The notes beneath the pieces are model-generated. The model did not search any database. It worked only from the letters and a program-made list of their open reading frames with translations, and was not told the DNA's origin. From Micromussa lordhowensis (Eukaryota; Cnidaria; Anthozoa; Scleractinia; Lobophylliidae), in NCBI GenBank assembly GCA_964020085.1, contig OZ026602.1:26590768-26654767 (forward strand): a DNA stretch of 64,000 bases, in the 5' to 3' direction. Positions 22,632 to 33,170 of the stretch are shown piece after piece (within the stretch, counting starts at the first letter, position 1; every line of letters begins with the position of its first letter). Both the position numbers and the translations under genes were made by a program.

Positions 22632-23016
22632 AGTTTGGGAGCAGTAACAATACTTCCGTGGAAGTGGAAATTTCTTCGCGATACAGTACGGTTGGTCTTT
22701 ATAAGCGTCAATACGACTGACGCCTGCAAGTGAAGGACCTCATCCTCTCTTCATTTTCACAGAAGCTTCGTAAAATCCTTCATTTAGTGATGTTACAAAT
22801 TGCAGCTGATACAATGTGTCATCGACAGGTGTATTAGTAGATCTATTGTGCAAATGGAAGTTAAACGACCCAAGTCTGGAATTGTCTTCTGAGAATAAGC
22901 TGACATATCCTTTCTGCTTTAAATCTTTAAAAATCCACCTCCATTTATCTACTGTGTCAGATGAAGACTTGCTCCGTCTGGCTTCCGGCTGTTTCTTTTC
23001 AGCGATTCCAGTAGGC
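22632..23016 (-). pseudogene. DUF229 pseudogene, last-exon fragment with internal deletion
   Basis: The frame reads TGIAEKKQPEARRSK..FKDLKQKGYVSLFSED, close to the start of exon 4 of the gene at 16277. It then jumps from residue about 50 of that exon straight to the region near DDTLYQLQFVTSLNEGFYEA, about 275 residues later. An early stop follows VKMKRG, while homology to the parental 3' end continues to about 22632. The large deletion removes the GDHG motif, so the product cannot be a complete enzyme. It is a decayed tandem copy. Confidence 0.8.
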
Positions 23017-23419
23017 ACCTAGCTAGGAATAAAAATGGATTTTATTCAAAAACGTCAACTAGCCATTAAGTTAAATTACGACTGGATTAGTTACACCTAC
23101 AACAAACCGCACCTTATCTATTTCTCAAAAAGCCGCACCTTATCTATTTCTATTCAACCTTCATATTCAACAAAATGCATTTTCATTCAGCTTCAACCAG
23201 TGAATAGCATTTTCATTCAACAACAATATTTGTCCAACTTCAATCACCAAATATATTTCATTCAACAAAAATAACAATTCAAGTTCAATTCATTTTTTGA
23301 ACAGAAATATATCTTTTTGAAAATAAATATAAGCTGTTGAATACAAATGTACACGTTGTTGAAATGCGAAATAACACTTAACAATCTGCAAGCCGATACG
23401 GTTAACCCATGAAATTATT

Positions 23420-23569
23420 AACTACTTATTAACCGAGAGTGAGGTCTTCACGGGAAAATCTCGGACCGAGACCTTGCCGTATTGATCGAGCGATAGCGAG
23501 GTCAATACAGCAAGGCTGAGGTTTGAGATTTTCCCGTAAAGACCAAACGTTCGAGGTTAATAAGTTGTT
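23420..23569. repeat. foldback repeat, 150 bp
   Basis: ACTTATTAACC..GGTCTTCACGGGAAAATCTC on the left is inverted as GAGATTTTCCCGTAAAGACC..GGTTAATAAGT on the right. Confidence 0.6.
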
Positions 23570-23732
23570 TATTATATGGCTTTTTGCTTGGCCCGTAATC
23601 GGCCCGTGGGCATTACGGGAGAATAATGCCCTAGTATTAGCCAATCAGATCGTTAGATCGGCTACAAACCCAAGTCATATAATAAAGAGAGTTAACCACC
23701 TTCAAGCCAGTGATATTAGGGAGTTTAAGAAA

Positions 23733-24707
23733 ACCACGACGGCAACGGCAACGGGAACGTCGCTCAACAAAAGATTTAAGGTGATTCCCGAGTTTTGCAT
23801 TGCGCATTCCTACTGCGCACGAATTTTGCGTTGTCAGCGCGTGCACATGAGCGCGCGCGCGTACAAAACATAAGAGATTTCCTTCAAACTAAGCTCGATA
23901 GCGAGATAAAAGCTAATTTCCTCTTAAACGAGCACGGTGACCCACACTTTTTATTTTATAAATTCAATGAGAACAATATCCGCAATAACTGAGAAAAAAT
24001 TTGGCAGAAATCTATGGCTACGTTTTTGGCAAATGAAATAAATGCTACAGATAGAGATGTAACGGACCCATTAGAGCAAGTCCAAATTATGTTTCCTTTA
24101 AAGGATAAAAATATCAGTTAATAATGCAGGGTATTTGAAGCCATTTCTTCTGGGACGTAGATGAATAAGCAATCAAAGACAGTCGAATTCTGTGTGATAT
24201 AACACGCCGCATTGAAAAATAGTCGAGGTTATTTGTTGCGCACTGAGATAAGCAAAAGTCACCAAAATAACCATATTTGTCAGCATCGTGGCATGAAAAC
24301 AAGCACGGTGACCCCCTCTTTTTATTACGTTTTTAACATCTACTTGTACTGTAATGACACCATACCAAGTTTCATCGGAAATCTATGGCGGGTTCTTTTA
24401 CCCGGGAATCACCTTAATGAGCAGAACAATGGCTGTGCACGTGCGTTATAATTTTTGGTACATTTCTTTGCCGTCCTCTGCAAAACAACAACGTGAAATG
24501 ACTAAATTCTGCGTTGTCTGAAGAACGTGAACCACGACGGCTAATTTTTTAAATTTCTTTTTCAAATTTATCGCCATGTCCCAGATTCAGTTTCGTGACA
24601 GTTTTGACAGTGATAAACAAAGTAAATGACTCAAGAGTATCGCGAGATTCCTTGGTAAAATATAAATTCATTTTTTAATCGACGTTGTCCTCGACGTTGC
24701 CGTAGTG
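23733..24707. repeat. dispersed repeat, copy 4, split by an insertion
   Basis: The outer ends CCACGACGGCAACGGCAACG and ..CGACGTTGCCGTAGTGG are inverted. The interior has the ATGAGCAGAACAATGGCTGT and CAACAACGTGAAATGAC blocks seen in copies 1-3. A TTAA element at 23780-24413 interrupts it. Confidence 0.6.
23780..24413. mobile_element. TTAA element nested in a dispersed repeat
   Basis: Ends GGTGATTCCCG and CGGGAATCACC are inverted and bordered by TTAA (23776-23779, 24414-24417). Removing it and one TTAA rebuilds the uninterrupted block seen at 10090. The interior has ACGGTGACCC blocks resembling the element at 13742. Confidence 0.7.
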
Positions 24708-25126
24708 GCTAACCCGGTCTGAGAGTTATGTAGTTTAACCGGACTACCTTTTAGGTCCATTTTGCAACATTTGGCCAAAATTTCGTCATTTCGCCATTTC
24801 AACACGCTAAACAAAGGACAGATTTTTGTCGCTCGATTTTCAGTTGTCTTTCCAACAGTTTATTCCATCAAAACCGCGGCCATCCTTCGCTGCAGGAGAG
24901 CTCGGAACCTTATACCAGGTGGCTGGTTTCATTCGCTGCTTGGCGTGTCCTCCAAGAACACGATGTAAAATATTTGTTACTCTACATAGACTATAACCAT
25001 GCCTTTCGCTGCCTGAGCCCCTCGATCAAAAAAACGATCTAGAAGTGAAGATTTAAAGACACACTACGAGAGGTGATACTCAATGTTGCTTTCCATATGA
25101 TCGCTCGTCGCAGGCTGATCGCGGCA

Positions 25127-26136
25127 TAGCCTGCGTAGCAGGCGTATAAAGGGGAGGGAAAGAGGGAGGAAAAAGAGCGGAGAGGGGGGGAAGGGAACAC
25201 CTGCTATAAAAGCCGCTTCTTATGCATCTCCGCCTACTGTTTTACGGTAATCGGCTTAACAGAGCTGTCAGTTCAATTACCAATCAGAATAAGGCGCGCG
25301 CTTTTCTGCATGACTGACTTTAATTACGCGGGATCGGAAGACGTGAAAAAATATTCATAGCAGCGAGCATTGTGAGAAAATCTTCAAGCCGTGTAATGTC
25401 TGCAACTCCCACAAAGGTTTGCAAAAGAGGAAGAAAACCAAAGATAGACATTCAAAAAAATAGCAGCTGCAGATTTTGTAGAGTAAACTTTACTTCTGGA
25501 GGAGGAAGAGCGTCATTTGAAAACCTGTTTTCGCCATCGGGCCGAGAAGAAAGTGTCGGGCTGATTTTAGCTGAGTGTTGCGGCTCGATTGGGTTTGCAC
25601 TAACGAGAGACGAAAACCTTTCAGATCGGGTCTGTAGATCCTGTGGTCGAAAAATACGAAATGCAGCTGAACTGTACAGTTTTATTGAGCAAGCTGTATG
25701 CAGCACAAGAGTTGCTGATGAAGATTTAAACTCCAAGGATCGGAAGATCAATGCAAAAGATAACTTCCCACCACTGTCACGCCTGAAAGAAGCAAAACCA
25801 AAAAAGTGCTTATCGGAATTCAGCAGACGGTAAACGCAACCAAAAAAGTACTGGAAAGGTTAATTCCAAAAAAGCCTTGTTTTCGGAAAGCTTGGCAACC
25901 AGTAATTCTTCGGAACTTGAAGAATTGATAAGTGATATCGACACGTTTTCACAAACATTTGATATACAAGGCTTTTGCCGTATCCTGTAGGCAGAAATGA
26001 ACCAATGGGGGTCTTTATAGCAGGCGTTTCCTTACCCCCTCCCCCCCCCCCCACCTCTACATTTTTTTGCCTCTCCGCTCTCTCCGCTCTTTTTCCTCCC
26101 TCACCCCTCCCCTTTATACGCCTGCTACACAGGCTA
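25127..26136. mobile_element. Mutator-like element carrying a zinc-binding ORF
   Basis: Ends TAGCCTGCGTAGCAGGCG and CGCCTGCTACACAGGCTA begin inverted repeats of about 60 bases that continue through CGTATAAAGGGGAGGG and a GGAAAAAGAGCGGAGAG block. ATCGCGGCA flanks both sides exactly (25118-25126 and 26137-26145). A 9-bp duplication and long inverted ends fit Mutator-like elements. It has no transposase; its only clear cargo is the ORF at 25396. Confidence 0.75.
25396..25833 (+). CDS. ZAD-like zinc-binding domain ORF, transposon cargo
   Basis: From ATG at 25396 the frame runs 145 codons. A basic leader (KVCKRGRKPKID) is followed by CRFCRV, then about 50 residues containing FENLFSPSGREES, then CRSCGRKIRNAAELYSFI. 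Two CxxC pairs with this spacing resemble the zinc-finger-associated domain (ZAD) type; exact family membership is inference. The frame closes at TAA at 25831-25833. A further stretch in another frame (..SSELEELISDIDTF) suggests that the original coding sequence continued and is now frameshifted. It lies wholly inside a Mutator-like element, so it is captured cargo or a remnant of the element's own DNA-binding protein. Expression cannot be judged. Confidence 0.5.
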   Translation: MSATPTKVCKRGRKPKIDIQKNSSCRFCRVNFTSGGGRASFENLFSPSGREESVGLILAECCGSIGFALTRDENLSDRVCRSCGRKIRNAAELYSFIEQAVCSTRVADEDLNSKDRKINAKDNFPPLSRLKEAKPKKCLSEFSRR

Positions 26137-26845
26137 ATCGCGGCAAAACAAATTCAGCGATTGTTGCAGTTATATGGAAACCACTCTCCAGCGATCATAG
26201 CCACCGTATCAGTCATTGGAATCACTGCGACAAGGCTAGCTGAGAAATACTTATTACTATATACTTGCTTCCATTCTATTTTACACCTGAAAGCATAAGT
26301 TGAGGGAACTAACAGCTAATTAAATATGCACAAATTAGTGTTAAATGGCCATTTTTGCAGCCCCCCCCCCCCCCCCCTAGCGTGAAGGGACTAAAATGTT
26401 TTGACCTCCTTTTTTGCCATAACTATTTACTCACTAAACCTAACATTTGCGTCAAGTTTGAGCGAAATTGGTGGCTGGACACCTCCTACTTGGTGTTCTC
26501 GTGGACACACTCTAAGAATAAGAACCCGAAGCTAAAAATATGATTCTCCTTGTTAAAAATTTGTAAAGACAATAAAATGATATGTTTTTTATAATTCTTC
26601 ATTTCTCTAAACGGCAAAACCAGACAAAAAGCAACAAAAACAACACTAGCCTGTATATGTTCGATGCTAATAACATTTCTGCAAGAAACTATGTGCTTTA
26701 ATCCAAGACTATTCACAATACTATTCTCAGCGTAAAATCAGCAAAAGAAAAGAATATTCAGCCTAAGCCGAAAAAACAACATTTTTACAAAAATAGTGTA
26801 TATAGAAACCAGCCTCAATAGAGAAAGTGTAGAATGGGTTCTCAC

Positions 26846-27304
26846 CGGTATTTGCACTACTATATCTTCACCATTTCTGGGCTCCGCTTCGTTCGAAAAG
26901 CTCACGGAATTTGAAAGAACCGCTTTGAAATCATCTCCGTGCGGTCTCTCAATTGTTCGGTAATGCGCAGAGTATATCTTTTCTCCTTTCACCGCGAGCA
27001 GGTTATTGATGAAAGAGGAATATCTCTTTCCTGTACACTGTAACTTGCCGAGATCTTTTACAAAGTCTAGTATGCTTGGATTGAACGGATCCAGACAAGC
27101 CGAGCTGTAGTTTCCAACTCGCTTGAGATATTTTACTCGCAGAGTCTTCTTAATTATAAGGTGAGAGCCGCTCAAATTTAAAAATCCATAACTCGAAATA
27201 TGGAAACCCCCCATAGCGAGTCCGCAGCACACAATCAATAAGATAAAAGTGATGTGAATTCAGCGAAATTGAACTCTGTAAGGAAGCGAAAAACTTCTTG
27301 ACAT
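26846..27304 (-). pseudogene. DUF229 pseudogene, first-exon copy with a nonsense codon
   Basis: It is a homologue of exon 1 of the gene at 16277. It starts with ATG at 27304-27302 and reads a basic leader ending VQFR, a TGA at 27262-27260, then the membrane segment (HITFILLIVCCGLAM). It continues through LRVKYLKRVGNYSSAC, a four-residue deletion, LDPFNPSILDFVKDLGKLQC and YRTIERPHGDDF. A GTGAGA donor survives at 26845. Exons 2 and 3 were not found between this and the exon-4 fragment, and a Mutator-like element now occupies part of that interval. The TGA before the membrane segment would prevent a full product. Confidence 0.8.
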
Positions 27305-27496
27305 TTTCAAAAGCGATTTACAGGTACCCGTCATACACCAGCTCTAGGGCACATTCACGATGGAATTGTAACAAGGGTTTTAGTTGTGGTGCAGATTATG
27401 CAAATGATATGAAATGATGTCCTTCCATCATCCGTGAACATTTTTGGAGTCATTCTGCTGACCAATAGATAAAGCTCCTGAAATCACTGTATTTAA

Positions 27497-27676
27497 CAAA
27501 TAAAGAAGCCTAAGCTGTGTATTACACTGTGATAAAACACGATGGTCATTTGAGAACACGAGGGAAATGTAGAAAACACGAGCCGCAGGCGAGTGTTTTC
27601 TAAATTTATCGAGTGTTCTCAAATGATCGGAGTGTTTTATCACAGTGTAATACACAGCTTAGGCTTCTTCATTTGC
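27497..27676. repeat. long near-perfect palindrome
   Basis: Arms of about 85 bases are near-identical inverses, including GAAGCCTAAGCTGTGTATTA and GTGATAAAACAC, around a centre of GCCGCAGGC. It should form a long hairpin. Confidence 0.8.
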
Positions 27677-27798
27677 TTTAAAATATAGATTTTACGCGCG
27701 CAAAACAATAAAACACGCATTTTCTATGTTTTATACTCTGATAAAACATAGGTTTTTGACCAATCAGAGCGCGCGCAGGGTCCTATCTATATTTTAAA
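27677..27798. repeat. inverted repeat adjoining the palindrome
   Basis: TTTAAAATATAGAT..GCGCGC is inverted as GCGCGCGC..ATCTATATTTTAAA. The centre holds AAAACATAG/CTATGTTTT blocks. Confidence 0.6.
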
Positions 27799-28268
27799 AG
27801 TCAATATTGCAGGCATATGTATCGTTTTACATTTCTAGGTCAAGGTATTAACGGACATTTCTATTACAATTCTAATCTTAAATTTACAGTTACCTGCAAA
27901 TAAGACCAAATGTTGGATTTTGTAATACGCAATGGGAACGTTTTCGGCCTTTAGAATTTGATGACAGAGGTCAAGTTGCTAAGCTGCTATTGTAAATTTC
28001 CGCTCTGAAGTTTAGTAAAGATCGACAAGAGGCAACCGCTCTACAGCTCCTGAAACTGATTAAATTTCGGAAATCAAAGCGAACAGTTTCGTTAAAGCCA
28101 CCGTGGCATTTGTCGAAAAAGTTTCTATTAAAGAACATCGCGGTCTTGCGAGCCTCGAAAAAGCTCATGATTACGCCTGATTATAAGTCTGAACTACGGG
28201 CGTGGAAAATCCTGCTCTGAAGGTCAAACTCTCCATGTTACGCAAATAACGTTGAAGAAACATAAGTC

Positions 28269-29156
28269 AGGCATGATAATGTTATCGATTTGATAATGAA
28301 AATTACGGGTAGAATCATATTGATATTAGACAACGTTACGGTGTTCTCATGACACCATCATCATCAGGTCGAAATATGATATTCAACAGCTAAGAAGAAT
28401 ATTAATGTTCAAGTTCAAGTTCCGCTTAGTCCCTAGAGGCTAGGTGAAAAGTTTTGCTTTTATCGAGTCACTTTAAATATTTAGACACGGTTTGTGCTCG
28501 CGAATAAGGAACATTTCGTACAGAAGACAATCAAATTTGCTAGAACATTTCTTAAGAATGTGAAACATATTAGATGTTATTGTTCTTGATGGATGTTGAC
28601 TTTGGCTGTGATTGAATATTGATCCAGATTGATCCTCTTCACTAATGTGCCACTCGATGAAACCATCAGTCTTCTGGCAGAAAAGGCTTTTACCAACAAC
28701 TGGTTTAATACTACATACAACCTTAACATCACAAAATCTGCCCTGATTGAGCTCTTAACCATCGCAACGAAAGATCAGTTGTTTCAATTCAATGGCGAAC
28801 TTTACGAACAGTCTGAGGGTGTAGCTATGGGTTCTCCTCTTGGTCCTCTCATGGCTAACACCTTCATGTGTAGTCTTGAAGAACAACTTAAGCTCCGGGA
28901 CAAACTACCATCATACTACAAGCGCTACGGTGATGATACTTTAACCGTCATGAAGGATGAAGTGTCTGCCTATTCTTTCCTGCATGTTTTAAATGACCTC
29001 CACCCATCGATCAGCTTTACTATGGAACTGCCAACTGTGAACACGCTCCTTTTCTTAGGCATGGTCTTAAGAAAAGACAGTCAGAACATGTCATGAGGAC
29101 ACCGAGACGTTGTCTAATATCAATATGTTTCTACCCGTAATTTTCATTATCAAATC
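28269..29156 (+). mobile_element. Penelope-like element fragment with 12-bp TSD
   Basis: GAAACATAAGTC occurs exactly at 28257-28268 and 29157-29168. Inside, about 68 bases beginning GATTTGATAATGAAAATTAC (28287) recur inverted at the right end. A reverse transcriptase fragment fills the right half. Long inverted terminal blocks, a short extra left tail and a variable target duplication fit Penelope-like elements. Confidence 0.65.
28629..29096 (+). pseudogene. Penelope-like reverse transcriptase fragment
   Basis: The frame opens at LFTNVPLDETISLLAEKAF, a typical RT block, and continues through LFQFNGELYEQSEGVAMGSP, LGPLMANTFMCSLEE and YYKRYGDDTLTVM (catalytic YGDD; YVDD is commoner in this group). 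It ends soon after NTLLFLGMVLRKDS. The N-terminal RT blocks, thumb and GIY-YIG endonuclease are absent, so it cannot move on its own. The GVAMGSPLGP motif and block spacing match Penelope-like rather than LINE or LTR enzymes. Confidence 0.7.
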
Positions 29157-29324
29157 GAAACATAAGTCGCATTGGAAAAAGAATCCCAAAAGCGGGAGTG
29201 AGGAGAACTAGCTGTAGAACCTCACGAGCTGAAATCCAATCCGAGCATTCAAATTTTGCCCACAGACAAAAATGCTTAGGCTTGTCCAAGCTGATACACT
29301 TTGAGACCTCCACAGACTAGGAAT

Positions 29325-29493
29325 TTAGTTGTCGACAACTATTGTGAGCAACAATTAAAAGTTATCGACAACTAAAAAACGTAGTCTGTGGCGCAAGTTG
29401 TCGACAGCTAAACCCCAAATTATTAGTTGTCGACAACCAAGCAGTTTATATCCTTTTTCGAAAAGCGAAACTGCTTAGTTGTCGACAACTAAT
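29325..29493. repeat. cluster of AGTTGTCGACAACT palindromes
   Basis: Perfect or near-perfect copies of the 14-base palindrome occur at about 29327, 29361, 29395, 29424 and 29477. A wider inverted pair ACAGACTA/TAGTCTGT brackets the first two. Confidence 0.7.
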
Positions 29494-29795
29494 AAAAGAA
29501 CCCTTACTTTGTGTAATTACTGCCAAGCCGAATTTTGTAGTTATCTTTGTGTCAGTATGGACGGCTGCTTCATAGACTGCTGAGACTTCCCCAGCTATGT
29601 TTCGACTCTCAGGAATGCTAGATTTTTCAGATTTTTATTATTATGCACTATTTACAAAATATAACAAGATCAACATTTACAGAAATTACAAGAAATACAA
29701 AAAGAAAGAGATTAAACAATACATAACCAGAAAAATTGTGTTCAGTGACCTAGGAGGTGGATAGCACATACTGTCCCTGCTCGTATAGCCAATCG

Positions 29796-30024
29796 GGGCC
29801 GAGTTGTTCGAAAGCCGGTTAACGCTAACCTAGGATTAAAAGTTAACCAAGGTATGAAATTTTCTTCTTTAAACATGCTTTTCACCGCCTATGTTTTGTG
29901 TAGTTTGAGATTATTCAAACTCAAAACTGAAAGACGAAAAATATAAACAGAAACGTTACAAACCTGAAATGAAAACTCTCACTAATCCTGGGTTAGCTTA
30001 ATCCAGCTTTGAACAATCCGGCCC
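29796..30024. mobile_element. TIR MITE (GTTGTTCGAAAGCC family)
   Basis: GGGCCGAGTTGTTCGAAAGC pairs with an inverted GCTTTGAACAATCCGGCCC. A related copy lies at 49757-49967. Confidence 0.6.
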
Positions 30025-30534
30025 GGAATTGCTGACTGTGGAAAATTCAGATTGCACAATTTTGAGACATTTTACACATCCAAGGAAAATTTATTACCCG
30101 TTTATTTCTTAAGAAGGGAGGGGGTAGCTGGGATTTGTATTGTAGGTGGAGGGGTGCACGTTAAAACACATGGCTTTAAGTGGGAAGGACGGCCATACAT
30201 ATTATCAAGAGAAAATGAGGTGAGAGAACACATCCTCGTGCCCCATGATAATCTTTTTAAATCTATTTTAAGCTTCGCGTCACGTTGTCAAAGTTATTTT
30301 TAGTCTAGGTCCCCGATCACGCAAGCAATAGCCAACGGTCATCAGGTTGTGTCCATCCAAAAATCAGTTTGTTCAGTTGAACTGCCGCACTGTTAGCACT
30401 GGAAATCATTTTCAGAGCTGGGCAGGAATATTTATGCGTGCTTCTCCGAAGCCGTAAAATAGAAGTCGAGTCATTCCCCAGCATGAATAATGAATGATTA
30501 ACACAAAGTGCCAAGACTCGAATTTCTACCCTGC

Positions 30535-31300
30535 TTGAAAGTTGTTTCTCGGAAAAGTGCCGAAAGGATATTGAAGCGAAAAGCATCTCTTTCGAAAGGT
30601 GTTTTAAAGCGCACGACAGCTAGAATATTTGTTTCGCGTTTGTTAGAACTTTCACTCAAAAAAAAAAACCGGTGCAAATCTTTGTTTACTTAACATCGGA
30701 AGTGCTGTGTAATATTTACTGCTGACGAGGATCGCATTCCAATAAACACGCACGAAAGTCGTTTCTCGAAAAGTACTGAACGGATTAAATCAAAAAAACA
30801 TCTCTTTGGAAAGGTTATTCAAAGCGCAGGACAGCTCAATACTTGTTTCCCGTTTGTTAGAACTTTCGGTCCGAAAATCCCGGTGCAAATGTTTGCATAT
30901 TTAATTTCGAAATTGCTTTGTAATATTTACAGGGATGTCCGCGCCGCAAAAAGTGCTTCTCTGGAAGGAACTAAAACATCGTTTGGATCGGTAGAGACCC
31001 TGAGAGAGACCTATCTGGAAAGCCTTTTGAAACTGCTGGTCGGGAAAATAATCTACGTGTTTATCGTGATTTTTACGTCGGAAATTAGTCTTGTCATTTC
31101 TCTGCATGACTAGTTCACATTAGGCGCTCTAGCTGCTGTCAAGAATTGCATTCATAACACGATCTAAAGTCGTTTCTCGAAAAGTACTGAACGGCCTACA
31201 CAGAAAAAGATTAGTTAGAATTATTCTTCCTCTGCCCTTAATAAATGCACTTCGAAAATCCCGACGAAAAGTTTTTTGCGTTAATTGATCTGTTAAAATT
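30535..31300. repeat. three diverged tandem units
   Basis: Units starting near 30537, 30756 and 31169 share AAAGTCGTTTCTCGAAAAGT, CGTTTGTTAGAACTTTC and AAAATCCCGGTGCAAA. Unit 2 has about 190 extra bases. Confidence 0.6.
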
Positions 31301-31904
31301 AAACGTCAATGTTAGGTGTCTTTCCTAAAATAGCCTCGCAGCTTGACCACGCGCTAAAATTAGATTAAAAAGATTATCATGGGAAGAGGCCCATGTATGG
31401 GGGATGTGTTCTCTTAGATCATGGTCTCTTGATATTATGTGTAAGGAGATGGCATCTATAAAAGTGCCCAAAAAATTATAGTAGCATTTCTGACGTTCTG
31501 AAAATTTAAAATCTCTAGGGGAGAATTCTCTGACATCCCTCTGCTTCTTTTTAATTATGTACTGATAAGATTACATAAAGAGTGGGTGGGTCATTATATA
31601 TTGCAGATACTCTTTATCAAAGCCCACCAGCCCCCAACCCTACCACAGAAAAAACAAAGCACACAAACAAACATACAAAAAAGAGGCACAAAACTTACTT
31701 TGGGTTGAGAAGGAACTGAATGCACATGAATTCGTATGGGTGCTGAACGGTTGTTGTAATTCTTGGTTAAAAAAACTACAACAAAAGAAACCTGGAATAT
31801 TGCCATTCTTCACCATCCTTTCAGGTAAATATCGCTAAATAGCCATTCTGTTTCTTTAAAAGGATCATAAATCATCACTCACTCATCAACCTTCTTTTTG
31901 TACC

Positions 31905-32172
31905 AATAGGTAAGGCAAAGACTGCATCAGTGGCCCATTCAGCCAGAGCTTATCCCGGTTTCTGTTGCATGAAGAAACTAGAAGCATTTCTACTACAACC
32001 CTTGATGGGATGTGATTCCATCAAAGGATTTCCTCCAAGCATTAAATTTGCTGTCATTTTAAGTGTCCCCAAGAACACAATGCAATGACCCGAGCCAGGG
32101 CTTAAACCTGCACCACTGAATCAGAAGTCCAGCATGCTAACCCTGATTAGGGTGCCCGTGCTTCCACAGTGA
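31905..32172 (-). mobile_element. tRNA-headed SINE
   Basis: Read on the minus strand, it starts with a tRNA-like head containing a B-box-like GGTTTAAGCCC. A conserved body follows with GTAGAAATGCTTCTAG, TTTCTTCATGCAACAG and AAACCGGGATAAGCTC, a block widespread in cnidarian SINEs as far as I know. The family name is not assigned. Confidence 0.5.
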
Positions 32173-32528
32173 TTAGGATAAAAAAAACATGGGACACTAT
32201 TTGACAGTTCTCCAGATTTACTCAATTCAGAAGATACCAGGCATTTTAAAATACGTATCTGACATACTTCTACCCTAACAGTAACTGAGTCAAAATCAGA
32301 ACCGCGAGTATGTTCCCCCTAACCATTCAGAAGCCTGCAGGTGTGAATGAAGGTCACAAGATAAATGAATGTTACACCTGCTAACTCTCATTACTTAGGT
32401 ACAAGTCTGAAACCTGCAGGTAAAACACTTTGATCTTGTGCCTTCTTGTGTATGCACCTATTTCTCATGCCTAGCTAGAACATTTGACCTAAAGCAGCCT
32501 AATAACTGCAACAGTTTCCAAAAACATA

Positions 32529-33000
32529 TACCGTCGCTTGCAACTACCTGTCCACACGCGTGACAAAAACATGTTCTGCTGGCCAATCAAAATTTAAAGT
32601 TTTGACAGTCAAACTTCAAAGTTACCCGCCCACTTGGGAACGCTTTGGCTCCACTTACGCAAACACTTGAAGGGACGCGAAGTCAGCAACTCGTACGGGT
32701 ATTTTGTCTTTTGTAGTTTTGAAAATTACAATGAACGATAGGAAATCAATAGAGGAATTTCTGTGGGACCACCTTGCTTGAAATTTCTGCCTAACGTATT
32801 TATTGTAAACGCCATGTCTTCAGTTGCCAAACGGTAGATATGATAAATCAGCTACGATCATTTGCGTAAGTGGCGCCAAAACGTTCCCAAGTGGGCGGGT
32901 AAACTTCGAAGTTTGATTGTCAAAACTTTGAATTTTGATTGACCAGCAGAACGTGTTTTTGTCACGCGTGTGGACAGGTACGTAGCTGCAAGCGACGGTA
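32529..33000. mobile_element. foldback element with 120-bp inverted arms
   Basis: TACCGTCGCTTGCA..GGGAACG on the left is mirrored by CGTTCCC..TGCAAGCGACGGTA on the right. Both arms hold TTACCCGCCCACTTGGGAACG-type sequence. No ORF is present. Confidence 0.75.
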
Positions 33001-33052
33001 AACTTAATCCAATAAAAAAATCATCGAGTGCAGTATATTTTCCAATTTAAAC

Positions 33053-33138
33053 AACTGGAAAGAAGAAGCTCCGCAATGCCGGTACCGGTTCCAATGTGTG
33101 GCTTCATAGCTCAGTTGGTAGAGCATCGCACCGGTATC

Positions 33139-33170
<32 letters not shown>

